Part shown: piece after piece, positions 35,147 through 47,926 of the stretch
How positions within the stretch are numbered: position 1 is the stretch's first letter
Layout of the letters: each line of letters begins with the position of its first letter
Assembly (NCBI GenBank): GCA_947652605.1
Contig: OX393577.1
Location: forward strand, 25,051,466-25,115,465
Direction: 5' to 3'
DNA length: 64,000 nucleotides
DNA from: Elmis aenea
Taxonomy: Eukaryota > Arthropoda > Insecta > Coleoptera > Elmidae
Notes under the pieces: model-generated
Told to the model about the DNA's origin: nothing
Databases searched by the model: none
Seen by the model: the letters and a program-made list of their open reading frames with translations, nothing else
Translations under genes and position numbers: made by a program

Positions 35147-35439
35147 AATAATAAAACTTAATTTCGCTATACTTGCACACTTAGGTGGCGTACCCTTTAT
35201 AACTCCAACAAAATGATGCAATTATGACAGTGTAATTAGAGTCAGAATTTCCATGTAAAGTTATCAGATAACACAAAGTTGTCATTATTATTATCCGTTA
35301 TGAATATATGCATATGTCGATGCTTCGACACATTATTGTTATTCTATCACGTTGGTATTCATGCAAAACTATTGTAATAAAAATGACACACGTATCATAT
35401 ATCAGCAATCTCTGCTGCGAAAGTCATTATTAGCGTTAC
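35147..35439. other. Gene-free AT-rich DNA
   Basis: No feature is supported. Confidence 0.5.
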
Positions 35440-35720
35440 AGCATTATCAAAGAAGGCCGAGTGTTTGTCTTATCTGGACCATCGGACAGGGTGATGATGA
35501 GCATCGGTACCAAGGCCCCCTTTATTCCCACAACGATACAATGGCCGCACTCGCTGTTTAGAGAGTGTAATTATGGATAATCCATGTCGCGACATATGGG
35601 AGTAGGAGGTTGTCGCATAGGTTTTTTACGTGAACTGTAAGGGTAAATGGGGAATGCGACATCACCCCCCTGGGGCTAAGCTAGCACACATAAGCCCATC
35701 TAACAACATTAGGTCGTTGT
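35440..35720. promoter_or_regulatory. GC-richer island
   Basis: A compositional island with CATCGGTACCAAGGCCCC near 35503 and GCGACATCACCCCCCTGG near 35655. A 69-codon frame (35352-35561) is unrecognised. Possible regulatory or exonic DNA. Confidence 0.2.
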
Positions 35721-36608
35721 TCAGATTGTCATCAATGAACAGACTTAGCATCCGTAATTGTTGGGAAGAATACATGAAATTTTACTGTAACGGGATAATA
35801 AAAATCGCATAAAATGAAACACCATAACGATATACACAAAAGACGATATCTAGCGTAAAGCTTTGGTTCATTAAAGATGTTTTCAGAATTTACACCTGTT
35901 TAAATTATTAAAAATGTTTCGTTCAAAATGAGTTTCAACATATTTAAACCTGAAGGTATTACCTATATCTATGATATACATGATGCGCAAAATAAAAAAG
36001 CAACCATTGGAAACTCGAAAGCGGCAAGGAATAGAAAATAAATTAACAAAAATGTGAGCATTTTAATTACCTAACGATAGATACTATTTTTCTTAATCAA
36101 CCATAGGACGCTAGATACAGACGAGAACCAAAAATTAGCAAATTTTTAAATCTTAAATAAGTTTCTTTTTTACTTAATACAAAACTTTTTAAGAAAAAAG
36201 TTGCAGGTATTTTACCGTAGTGTGATAATAAAAATACCTTTGTTTAGCGTTTCCTGAATTATTTTGAAAACCGTTAAACAAGAAACCATAAGGACCGGAA
36301 TATTTTTGTATTGAAAAAATTTCGTGTTTAAAGAAGTATCAGTTCAAATACACCTGCTTTCAAAGTGTAGGGGTTGCCAACACTTTGCAAGTTGGTAAAA
36401 TTTTGCAAATACATGTACAAAAAAAGCCACCAATGTTTTTCATCCCGTAATAATAGAGTTCGAGGAATGCTCTACATCTACTCCTTTAAGCAACTAACTT
36501 AATTTTAACTTCAAGCGAAATAGTGCTTAGTTTACGCCCCGATTTTTTTACCATTGTGCTGTAAAGGGAGATAAATTTATGAATTTTTCACGTTTTGTGC
36601 TTCTAACC
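35721..36608. other. Gene-free AT-rich DNA
   Basis: AGGGGTTGCCAAC at about 36370 resembles a hAT-type end, but no partner is found. Confidence 0.45.
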
Positions 36609-37323
36609 AGGGAAGGTCACGATACGTTGTCGCTAGAATTTGATTAAGGCTGTGTTTATTGCATCAAGAACATCAAAACTAAATGTTTTGCAGAGCTAAA
36701 CGTGCCACTGGACATTTTCTTCGGTAAAATAGGGAAAAAACGGAAAAGCTGAATAATAAAAGTAATTTTTGCGATCGCGTTGGCCATGAAACCGTCAAAG
36801 ACAAAATCGAATTTTTTTTATTTACCAATGCGCGCATCCTTTGCAAGTAAAATGGTGCAAGGTTTTTAAAGAAAATCTTAAACGGTTCCGGAGAAAAACG
36901 AGATAAACGAGGCCTTTGTAAAAACGGTTTTCCCTATGTTAAACGCCTATGTAAGTCGCATTGATACCTATAGTTATACAGATATACCACAACTTCTCAA
37001 ATCACAGCGCTTATGCAGGGGTTTTGTTTTTGACGATTTTCTCCGGAACCGTTTAAGATTTTTTCAAAAACTTTGCACCATTTTACTTGCAAAAAATGCG
37101 CGCATTGGTAAAGAGAAGAATTTCGATGTTGTCTCTGACGGTTTCATGGCCAACGCGATCGTAAAAATTACTTTTATTATTCAGCTTTTCAGTTTTTCCC
37201 CTACTTTTCCGAAGGAAATGGCCAGTGGCACGTATAACTCTGGAAAACATTTAGTTTGATGTTCTTGATGCAATAAACACAGCCTTAATCAAATTTTAGC
37301 GACAATGTAACGTGACCCTCCCT
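36609..37323. mobile_element. 715-bp foldback element, AGGGAAGGTCAC ends
   Basis: AGGGAAGGTCACGATACG on the left is the near-inverse of CGTGACCCTCCCT on the right. Arms of about 320 bp contain paired blocks such as GATCGCGTTGGCCATG/CATGGCCAACGCGATC. The short loop is near 36930-37000. The 107-codon frame at 36936-37259 lies in the right arm and is chance. The termini differ from the CAGGGTG group. The target duplication is not clear. Confidence 0.85.
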
Positions 37324-37458
37324 TGTAAAATGCAAAATCTTTTCGCGTTACATAGCATTTTGTCGGGACCAGAATATTGTTTTATGTTAACCGATTTTTC
37401 ATGTTAAGTGTTTTCGTGTTAAACGGTTTATACTTAAATAAGAAACTATCGTTGAGTA

Positions 37459-37657
37459 CACACCCTATCGGCGTAGGCTTCTAGGGATGGAAAAAGCCAA
37501 CCAAGATGAGCTAAGAAAAACACCCTTAAAGAAAATCCTGGAGTTTTTCAAAAACACAGGACTTCTTTAAGGGGCTATCACCAGAGGGTACAATAGACCA
37601 ATAGGTCGCAGTACAGGAACCCGAAAGGGGACCACCTCCGCGGAAATAATAATAATA
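37459..37657 (+). mobile_element. 5'-truncated non-LTR retrotransposon tail
   Basis: The 199-bp insert is bracketed by an 11-bp target duplication, ATCGTTGAGTA (37448-37458 and 37658-37668). It opens in frame as TPYRRRLLGMEKANQ and continues to KKILEFFKNTGLL and a TAA stop at 37568-37570. This style (final ILxFxKxTGL) is typical of the RNase H end of jockey/R1/I-type LINE polyproteins. An 87-bp 3' UTR and an (AAT) tail follow. The very short insert reflects incomplete reverse transcription. Confidence 0.9.
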
Positions 37658-37668
37658 ATCGTTGAGTA

Positions 37669-38219
37669 ACTCCCTTAAACAGAAAAATGTTGTATAACTT
37701 AAGCGCCCTTGTATCTCTCATTTAACGAAATCCAGCAGTAAACCTCTAATTTGGTGCATCCTATATCTGTATATAAAGAAAGTCGTGTTTATTTCAAATG
37801 AAGATGTAATGAAACCATTACGAATGGATGGAAAAAAGGTACCATAATGGCACCTACGCAAAACTGACATTAAAGTTATTGCAAAATAATTGTCTTTTAT
37901 AATGTCATTACTTTATATTAATATTTTGTGGTTCGATTTACAATAAAAGTCACGTTATAAATATTTCAGTTTATCTTGTCAATAAAAGTTAATATCAACA
38001 GCTGTGATTGATTGATGGATGAGTTTTATCGCTGATTTTCAAATAAAACCACCTTGGTGCTATAAATCCGGCGAAGCGATAATATTTCCATATTAGTTAC
38101 GAAAGTATTGTCAACAATCGAAGTCCGCATGGATGATATTATTGTAACGGAGTAATCGCAAGAACGAGTCGCGGTGGTCCGTAATACTTGAAATACATAC
38201 GTCCTCCAATTTATTGATG
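37669..38219. other. Gene-free AT-rich DNA
   Basis: No feature is supported. Confidence 0.5.
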
Positions 38220-38460
38220 CAGTTATTCTGCAATAATGTTTGTAATCCCTCTTATTTGCGCCGTAAATGTTGTTTGTAATTTATGTGCTAGTGTGTAATA
38301 CCGCTGCGATAGCGTACCGGGGTGTATAAACGACCACGTGGTCTGGTTTGGGCCTCCGGGCTCAGCGGACTTCAAAGGGATCTGGATCTGACGCTCGGTA
38401 TAAGCTGCGAGCGCGCTGTGTTCTCCTCTATTCCACCTGTCACCTGTCACAGGCCTATAC
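38220..38460. promoter_or_regulatory. GC-richer island with palindromic E-box
   Basis: GACCACGTGGTC (38332-38343) is a perfect 12-bp palindrome around the E-box CACGTG. Composition rises sharply through about 38290-38450. A 75-codon minus frame (38223-38450) spans it but is unrecognised. An enhancer or insulator is possible; only one copy is present. Confidence 0.25.
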
Positions 38461-39059
38461 CTAATTTACCGCCAAGTAATTAAACGGAAAATTTTATATT
38501 TAAATTACTTTTCCTCTTGTAATTTGCTTAGTAATTAAAAATTCTTTGCTAAACGCCAACTGAATAAAAATGTCATGTGTTTACAATGAAGGATTAGATG
38601 GAAAACAGTAGCAAACAAAAGGAAAAATTTTAAACAGTCGTTTTCAAACATTAACTCCACGATTTAGCATTATAACAACACTTAATCCAAGTTTAGGCGA
38701 AATCTTTTCTGATCTTATTAAGAGGCCAAACAGTATTCAACCTTTTTTTAATTGTAGAACCTTTTATTAAATGAAATAAATATCAAACAAACTACGACGA
38801 TGAATTTGGAATGAAATTTCAAGCAACTTTTATTAAGAAGGTTTCAATTTGAACCATTTAAACTAATTTAAAGTGTAAATAGTGCTAGGTAGGACATGGA
38901 ACTTTCCTTGAAACACAATGTATGCGAAATTTCATCTAACTATTAAAAATTGATTGGAGATTATGAACAGGCATAATTAAAAAACAAACATAATACAATT
39001 TTGTACTCATTTATGCAAAGATTATTTCACAAGGCTTTATCTGGTCGTCCAATATTAAC
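38461..39059. other. Gene-free AT-rich DNA
   Basis: No feature is supported. Confidence 0.5.
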
Positions 39060-39580
39060 CTTTGAGTAGATCCTGGCCCCAGAGAATTTCAGTTTGTGTA
39101 CAGATGAGGGGTTGTGGATATTGGATTATCTAGAGTGCGTATAATAGCGACTCATCTGCTGTCATCAATATGGAAATGGGATAGTGAAGACATCGGCACA
39201 CAGACGTATCCGCAAAAATATGGCTCGAAGCTTGGCGATCATTTCTCGAATACATGTATCAACGCAATAATTAATACTGACGCCGTTTCAAATTCCCTTT
39301 GAAGAACAACGGCGGCCTCGGACAAATTTACAAAGTCCGCCTTCGCTTTGCGTTAACGATACATAACGAAATGTATAAATAAAAATGCGGCGGTATATCA
39401 AAGCGACGGACAGATAGAGACGTGTAATTGGTCTAGTTTAGAGACATGCAAATCAAAGGCACGCGTGACAAAACATATCGCCTTACTTACTACAGCGACG
39501 CCGTTCCGGAACCATCATCCACGGCGCACTGTGCGCGTCACGGCTCATTACGATTCCTCTTACGCATATAAGGATATTAA
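39060..39580. promoter_or_regulatory. GC-richer island with POU- and TCF-like sites
   Basis: ATGCAAATCAAAGG at 39446-39459 combines the POU octamer ATGCAAAT with the TCF-type core ATCAAAGG, overlapping by two bases. A TAATTGG homeodomain-type site lies about 20 bp upstream. GC-rich patches at about 39300-39350 and 39500-39550 flank it. A 62-codon frame (39114-39302) is unrecognised. Regulatory function is inferred from motifs only. Confidence 0.25.
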
Positions 39581-40899
39581 TTATCCGTGTACGTATTATA
39601 CCAAAATAATTATTCAGATATAATTAGAACTAGGTACATCACTACTATACCTTACAAAAGGCACTGCAAAGAACAGACGATATCTACATAACAAATTACC
39701 AAGTCCTGTGCTACTCCAACAACCATATCATATCTAAAAAACTTCATTACACTTATCTTTTAATTAATTAGTAAGCACAATATATAATAATTAACGAGAC
39801 TAAAGCACACGACTATAGTAGACATTAAAAATACGGCTTCTAATTATCCTGCGCGTTGTAACGTAATTTGTAAAGCTAGCACTACCAAATAATTATAGTA
39901 ATTACCCTTATTAAACAAGTTATGCAATTTTCACATGCAACTCTGATAAAAGCGAGGAAGTGCTGCTAAAAACCAGAATTTTTTATTTTATTAACACCGA
40001 CATCACCCCTTTGCCTTTAACAAGGTTGGCTGGTATTGCCTTTGCGATCCCTCTCCAAACTGCCGTTATCAATTTTGACACAGCCATACATACAATCCTC
40101 TTTTTGCAAAATTCCGCTCATCTTTCCGTCAGTTCATTGTTTTCAATTCTGCTACACATTTTTTTAACTAACTTTTGTTGTCCTTAATATAAACAATTAT
40201 TTTTTACACCTTCGTAACTTATCTTTGTACTATTCGGTATTGTTTACTTTAAAATTTAAATTCCTACGTATTAATAGTGCTACAACACACACTAATTTAA
40301 AATAAATGTATTCCTATTCTGATTCCAACAACAAAAAGTTTGGCATATGTTGTCAAATTTTAAATTAAAACGCTTCTTTAAATTATTTGTTTAGTTATCA
40401 TTCAAACAGTACGTACAAATTAAGTGAGTTTAAAAAGTCCCAATTATTTTCAAACTTAATCAACAACATATTCGAATTATCCTTATATTTTTAGCAACTA
40501 CACGTAATGTATTTTTTATATTTATTAAGTAAACGAGACCAACAAATAAAAGCTTGTAGGGCACTGCGAGCAACTGCCATCTAAGCATCAGGAAGTAATC
40601 ATGCTTTTTTTAAGTAAGCAAATTAGCTACGCAATGCAAAGTCTCAGAACTTGGCAGACACATACATACAAAGTTGTGTTCAAAAAGTTGTGGTCATAAA
40701 TTCTTATTTTATTTGCATTTTTTTAAATGTGAAAGGCTCATATTTTTGTCTAAGGTATTTTACCTTTATTTTCTGGTTATGATAATTGATAATCTAAGAT
40801 AAATTAGTTCTTGAATTTAAGATGATAATAATTACGTTCATTATACACTGAAGCATATGTTACATTTAAACAAAGATAGTATGTTGCGTTTTAGTTCTT
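39581..40899. other. Gene-free AT-rich DNA
   Basis: A 75-codon frame at 39960-40187 is hydrophobic and unrecognised. Confidence 0.45.
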
Positions 40900-41850
40900 G
40901 GTTTCGTTGGAGGCAGGTAAAGTGACCCAAAACTGTTTATATTATGTATCGGCCAGACGCAACCCCTTGCGGGGGGCACTTGAGATATACAGTTCACTTT
41001 CGACAGTCTTTAGTATAAGTTGTTAGAATTATACATGTTATACGTATGTGATGCTGTGAGGTTATAAGATAAAGGGTTGGCTAGCCATTGTGTAGTGCAT
41101 GTAGTATGCGATTGTATTAGATGGCCTTTAGTAAAGTACTACTGCAGTTATTGGGGATTATTATGTTATTGTGTTATTTGTGTACTGGATTGCAATCATT
41201 GGGTAATGTACTAATCATGTTACTAATTTCTCTCCATTCCTCTATACAGAGTGCTAGGGGGATGGTGGGCCCATGCTGTGTGCGGGTCCACCCCCTGGCC
41301 GTAGGTGCCCCCGTGGGGGGGGTACACCTGGGTGATGAGGCGCAGTAAGCGTAGGAATCCGGCTGTACACCGGAGGGTCCACCCAGGTGCCATCAAAGCA
41401 TGCCAACGGTACCCAACGTGACCAGAGAGTTGGACGGTTGTCCAGGTTGCTGAGCTGGAGTGTTGTCCAGGAGTTGTACTGGATTGAGATCCAGGGTGTA
41501 TGTTGATACACATGCTAATTTATATAATGCGTGGGACGCCATGCTTTGCCTTTCAGCTTTGTGTGCGAGTAAGACCACCTTGTTGTTTTATGCTTGGCTT
41601 TAGTGGAGATCTGTGTTAATGTAAAATGGTGATGGGCTTATATTAACCCTGGCGATCCAGCATCACACGCGGGGGTGGGCTCCCCCCGGTGAGTACATAA
41701 TTGTTACTAATTATTAAATGTTATCAGTGGCACAAGCTTCTTTGTTTTATGTACGCTGCATACACCTTTGCACCAATCGCTTGGCTTCAGCCTCTGCCTG
41801 CCTCGGGAACCCATGTGTTTATAATAAATAACACTAAACTTGTAAGTAAA
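40900..41850 (+). other. Unexplained GC-rich block, possibly a TE 3' region
   Basis: From about 40920, and especially 41250-41700, the base composition, G/C runs and T/G bias differ from everything around. Hairpins include GGTGCCCCCGTGGGGG and CGGGGGTGGGCTCCCCCCGG. Overlapping frames on both strands (41121-41348 plus, 41223-41513 minus) share no known domain. AATAAATAA near 41823 could be a polyadenylation signal. This is most like the 3' UTR of a retrotransposon or a transcribed non-coding region, but I cannot assign a family. Confidence 0.35.
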
Positions 41851-43029
41851 ATAATGCGAACCATGTAAATTAAAGTAGTTAACGCCCCAGTTATTAATTA
41901 TTCAAAAAGGCATCCTAACAAATGGATAAATTGTTTCAAAAAGTCTTAACTTTTACAAAATACGTTTATACGTTTTTAAATGTTTATATTTCTTAATTAT
42001 TCTATTTCTATTGTAGGCGACGACAACTTGGCAGTGCGGAACACATTCCCTTTTCTAATTACATAAAAAAAATAATACAGTTCTGCTGGTAATGCATCAA
42101 ACCAGTTTTTAATCACGATTCGAAGAGAGCCCTCTATGCAAACCTTTGTAATTTCCTATCTCTATCATCAACCCTTACCAATTGCACAAATTGATTTCGG
42201 ACGAGTGCCCACCGAGGGGTGCTTATTCTTGTTTGACAGGGGTGCACTAATAGCTGGGGTAGGTCGCATGTAACATACGAATATGCTTATGAATTATTAT
42301 ATAATAACTTGTATCCAGAGATCCAGATAGATAAAGAGCGAATGTATTAATAAAACACGGGGGTAAGTTGATTGGCTTTCTACAATAGACACTGGTATCA
42401 CAGATTGTTTGGTTAACCTAAGTCAGATGTACAAGTGGATGTTTTATTAATATGGTTAATACGGGTAGATATTATACAGATTTGCAAGTATTATTATACA
42501 CGCTTTGTTAGCTTATAGAGGGTTGTTTTTAGATTCAGGTACAACTGAAACAATTTTTTTTTTGGTAACCCTCATGTCACTATTACAGTGTTAAGGAATG
42601 TTAAATAAACTTTGAAACAGGAAAAAACAGATCCTGTTTAGCAAAACTTACTTGTTTTAATACAACCCCCACTTCACAATTTTTAAAATTAAAACAATGA
42701 CATGAAATATCCAAAACATTATCAAATTTCGAAACGTTCTCAACTTCTGTCCTTTAAATATAAACGAAAAGATGTTATTAAATTGAAAGTCTTTATCAAT
42801 AAAAAAATGTATTAGCCAGAAACAGTTTGGGGTTTTCAAACTTTTCAAATATAAACGATTGTCTTTTCCACAGATATGTATGGTTATACAAAAATCTGGT
42901 AAAATTGGTAAAAAAAAATAATTTTCTATAATTGACAATCACATACATCTCTACAGCCCTTTTATTTATTTATTGAAGTGTTTGATAATATATAGATACA
43001 AATAAGATACTTTAATAAAATTTACAATT
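41851..43029. other. Gene-free AT-rich DNA
   Basis: A slightly GC-richer patch lies at 42170-42270. A 93-codon minus frame (42657-42938) is low-complexity chance. Confidence 0.45.
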
Positions 43030-43560
43030 GTATTCAGTTATTAACATTAATTAAGTTTCCATATCGCGTACCGGAACCTCGGGTACTCGGTGTTTTCTTC
43101 GTATTTTTAAGTAGGTACTCGAGTAAGCAAGTAATTTTGTTCGAGTGTTCGAGTATTATTTAAAAACTACAAATTTACGAACATTATCATCTACTGGAAG
43201 ATCATCGTCTCGCTGGACACGAGACGATGACCTCTCGATAGATAGTTTGCAAATGTCGGTGAAGAAGAAAGTGGAAAAACCGACAATAAATCTTGGGAAA
43301 CCCTGCAAATATTTTCTGGTTTTAAAGAATGCTGCTGTGCACCGCGCTTTTTTTAAATTCTTACGAATATACATAACAATAAAATATCTGTTAACTAACA
43401 AAGTTTAAGCAATTTTAGTTTTCCGTTAAAAATATGCGTAAAAATAATCGGGTACCCGGTTAACCACGTAACTCGATGAAATATTAGGTACTCGAATACC
43501 AAGGTACCATAAAATTGAGTAGGTAATTTGGAAGCACTAATTTATATTAAACTTCAACAA
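43030..43560. mobile_element. TE-like block with GTACTCGAGTA motifs
   Basis: Both flanks are full of GGTACTCG/CGAGTACC-type motifs (about 43080-43160 and 43440-43530). The centre is an 11-bp perfect hairpin, TCATCGTCTCG-7 nt-CGAGACGATGA (43202-43230). Open frames overlap on both strands (43145-43408 and 43156-43401) with no recognised domain. The outer right sequence, read on the minus strand, begins near GTGCTTCCAAATTACC. Possibly a decayed hAT-like element. Confidence 0.35.
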
Positions 43561-44465
43561 TCCAATCTTAGTAGTTTATTAAATCCATCAAAACATTAAA
43601 ATTATGTATGACATGAATGGCATTTGTTCAATTTAAATCTTTCCATATTTTTTTATCATTGAGGAGTTATCTGTAAAGCATTTTTGTGTGATTAGATTGC
43701 ACTAATGCCCCTTTTAAAAACTAATCAAGATTAAACAAATTTTACTATTTTACAGTTTCAAGTTGCAGCTAATGGTCGGGTGTAGCAAGAGGGTCAAGTC
43801 AAGAAATAAGTTTATTTGTTAATCGACTTGTTTTCTTTCGTGAAGACACGGCAAAGCACACAGTACTCACATTTACATTTCCCGCATGAGAGAAGTTCGT
43901 GTTAGCACAGTCATCCATATGGAGAAAAATATTGACAGAGAGGGTAGCTAGTTAACATAACCAAACACGCGCCATCTTGACTCCGGTTACCCCGCCAAAT
44001 GGGGCTCGTCTTTGGAACGTCGACACCCTTACAAATATGCACCCAACTCTTCGAGACAAGAATATATTTATACACTAAAAGCCAGCTTGTATTAAATCAT
44101 CGTCAGTTCATTTTTCTATGAGTTACATAATATGTAACTGTGAAGCTACCTCGGATATTTGCTGTATGAGATACGGTAAGATGAAATAACTGTTGGACAG
44201 TATAACATTTTAGAAATATCGTTTTATTCATGTTAAATTTTTTAGTTACAAAGAAAAACTAAAATAAGGAAATTTTAAAATTGGGCAAAAATCCCAAAAA
44301 GGTTTAAATTAAAATGAAGCAGGCGTTAAAACAAATGAAAAACGCAAATTATCACCACTCGGCGATCTTTACAACAAACGTGCGTTCATAGGACAGCCTG
44401 CAAAAAGTAAATTTGCTAATGAGATGTAAATTTGCATATCAATAAATAATAAAAATGACAACCAT
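43561..44465. other. Gene-free DNA up to the start of copy B
   Basis: A GC-richer patch at about 43770-44110 includes GCGCCATCTTGACTCCGG. Base 44466 matches base 1 of the window. Because copy A is cut by the window edge, this is not necessarily the true junction. Confidence 0.5.
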
Positions 44466-46321
44466 CATGAAATGCTCATCATAAAAACTGATTTGAGCAC
44501 ATCTATAACTACGGAAAGACGATTTTAACACTTGAGTGAGATTGTAACGTGCAAATGCGGACTGAAAGAATGTGTGTGCGCGATATTAACTAGTACATAT
44601 TTTGAAATATGAAATAAAAAACAATTATCTAGAAAAATTAAAAGATTTTGAATATGTGATTGGTGTATTTAATAGCGCTACTTAAAGTTAAAAAGTTTAT
44701 ATTTGTACGCTTAGGCCTAGTTGTTAATAAAAATAGACTCCTTTAAAAACAAAGTTTGTTTAAATCATGCACTTTATCAGAATGTTTAAGATAACATTAT
44801 ATAAACCTATACAAAGGTAAATATAAATAGTAAATGGATACTTTCCAACTTATAAATATTAAAATATTATATTTGACGAGATTCAATTCAGTTTTACGCT
44901 GTATTTCTTATTCTACAATGTACCTATATAATAATAAGAGTGCAACTAAGCAAATGTTACAGCAACGATTTCAAAACCAATGGAAGCACAACTGTCGAGG
45001 ACCAGAGCACAGGCAGAACGATGTAAACGAGACCAGTGAAAAGATCAAGAGCTCCAGGAATTCTCATTCGATTCAAATTCAAGTTGGCGGGGTCGCATAA
45101 AGGCGAAACTACTACAAGCAACGCGACACTGCGTTACAACAGTCGATAACTATTCAAAAAATATAAAATGAATTGGTCAATTTATATGGAAATTATATTA
45201 GAAAGTGTATGAAAATGTATATTTCAAGCCTATATTTTGTTAATAAATGATGGTTTATTGTCAGAAGTGTGCGAAAAGAAACTTATGTTGTCGCGCTGTA
45301 GGTCGAGTCATGCCATTACAACGAAGGGAATTCTTTAGGGATCTTATTTAGTTTTCTTTTATTGGCGAGGACGTCCGGCGAGTCCAGCGATGGCTCTCGA
45401 CTCGCTTCAGAAATTTGCATGCAATAACTGGCCCGCACATGGGAAGATAATGAAATACTATAGGGCGGATCTATGCGCAAAACTCATGTTGTTCTCCCAC
45501 ATATACCGAGTACCGTTGGTACACTACACGTGCCTTCGTGCCTTTTCCTACATACCATGCATTCCGGCCAAAAAGCCAATTTAACTCATTTTAATTTAGA
45601 GAAAGGACTGTAACTTTTAAACGAATTATAACTAGGGATAACATAAAAAGTAAATGCATTTTTAGAAACTAAAAGTGCGAAGCAATATTTTGATTTTTTT
45701 GAATTACATCAAAAACATTTTTAGTTTTGTATATCTCAGTTAGTATGTGACTAAAGCTAAAAAAATGTAAGCTTTTTATGCAAGTCGGTGTCCCGTGTTG
45801 CCAGATTACACAGTTTTCTTGAAAATATAATTAAGTTTAAAATTTAAAAATCATTTTCATTATAATTTCAAACTTACTTCAAGTTCAGTTTCACGGCAAG
45901 GTTCGTGTTCACTATATTACAGGCGTCAATCCATCAAACAGCACCAGTAAAGCAATTAATAAATAATTAATGAATAATTGAAAATATTGAAACGAACATA
46001 CGTAAGTTTTGTACAGTTTCCTAATGATTAATAAAATAAGTAAAACGAAAAATTATCGTAAACTTCTTAGTGGATCGCGAGTAAATTTAAACGATCAGGC
46101 CGACTACTACATGCCACATAAATATTAGAAAATTACGTTTTGAACCATGCACTTTTTATAGGCAGTGGATTAACGAAGCTTTAGCAAACCAGAGAAATAC
46201 TGGACGCTAACATAAACGTGTACACTCAACACCGATATGGACGACAACGTAAGTTGTGATTGACAGTTTAACTATGCTGTCTGCCTACAATGAGACGGGC
46301 TTGAAATTTGTCACCTCCTGA

Positions 46322-47181
46322 TTTAACTAAAAAGCTGTTGAGCATGTGAAGTGAACAGTCTGACGTGTGTAGTAACACTGACAATAAGGACGATCAGTGC
46401 ATGAGATAGCATTCCACACTGCTTAACTTTGCTAATTTTCTCTAAGCATTGCCGAATTGTTCGTCAAATTTCATAAGGTTCCTAATGTCTCCCACATAAT
46501 TGAGAACGTTTTCGCGGAGAGCGACGGTGGAAATGTATTTTGGTTCGTTCGTGCATTCGCTTGCTCCAGCTCCAGACGGTTCACGCTTGGCCGGGACCAA
46601 TTCAGCGCCGGAATTTATCCTATCAATTTCTGCCCGTTGAACCGGCAAAGAGCTCCCCTCCCCCGCCTCATTACCGCCGCAGCAGTAGGGCCGGATGGAA
46701 CGCCATCTTGTTCCGCCTGCCGTGATTTTACATGTCGTTGTGTTTGTTTAATCATGCGAGAGTAATCTACCGTGGAAATTTATAATTGGACATTGGCGTC
46801 TCATAAAAACACTTAATGAGCCTTTTCGACGTTATTCGAGCACTATTTTATTTACGTTGATTCGCGTCCTGCTCTTAAAAAATTCAATGTCGGGAGTGAA
46901 TTTTACTTCAAATTCAAAATAAACTGGAAAAAAGTGGAAAATGCGCTTTTACCAGTTCCCCAAGAACGTGTAGGCAGCGCGAGCCCTAATTGGCATAACA
47001 AAGAGTTACCACATTATACGATATACGCAATGAGTTATGACATCTTCCGTTAACGGCAAAACTCGTTTGATTATATATCACACCCAGCACACCCAAACCA
47101 GAACGGTAGTAAATATTACACATGTAAGAATACAACCTACACTATACTTCTTATTTTACCATGAATTTTAACCACGTTTCA
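46322..47181. promoter_or_regulatory. Copy B of the 2041-2900 conserved island
   Basis: The three short frames are identical to those in copy A, and only a few bases differ over about 860 bp, fewer than in neighbouring AT-rich sequence. See the copy A entry for interpretation. Confidence 0.3.
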
Positions 47182-47926
47182 ACCGTAAACGGAGAAACAA
47201 AAATGAGTGATTGTTGGAAATTTTCACCACTTTGTGGCAAAAACAAAACCATCGCAATCAAAATACAAAAAAAAATTAAGTTGTTTAACTTTTTAAATAA
47301 ATGTTAAATAATGCAATTTAAAATTGTATATATTTACAAATTATGAAATAGAACGAATCAAAGTAAATGCGAAGCATAGCAAATGTTTTAAAATACGACC
47401 AATAGATACAACTCAAAAACCTTTAACTGCTTTTTTCAATCCAAAACAAATTTACCAAAAAACAATTCCCTTTCGTTATTACTAATCTGTTTTTCATACT
47501 CAATATGATTATAATTGTTTAATCTGCAGGAAGACTAAGTTTTCTCGCACGTTATTTCCACTGCTATTAATCCCCAAAAGTTTCCATACATCATGATCAC
47601 AAAAGCTCCTAATGGCGTATAAACTAGCAATTCACATTGTGGTTTTTCAAGCTTCTATTCCGTATTTACGATCGGAAACAATCAGGGGACCGTATGATGT
47701 AATAGTGTACAAATCACGACGCCTCATTAGACAGCGCTCGACCACGTGACCGGACATCCAATACCCTACAATCGCTAGAGATTTGGACCCTTCGGTAATG
47801 CAAACATTCTTATTACATTAGATCCATACCTTAACGTACCTTTTGCCTATAAAACCAATATTCAACAAGGTATAGAAAATTGATAATGCAACATAAAAAA
47901 GTGTGAAATGATTAGCTGCAAATCGA

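Noticed and set aside
36936..37259. 107-codon frame
   Set aside because: Right arm of a 715-bp foldback; the inverse copy on the left arm is not open.
37320..37440. Repeated TGTTAA motifs as possible piggyBac target
   Set aside because: TTAA is common in AT-rich DNA and no terminal repeats flank it.
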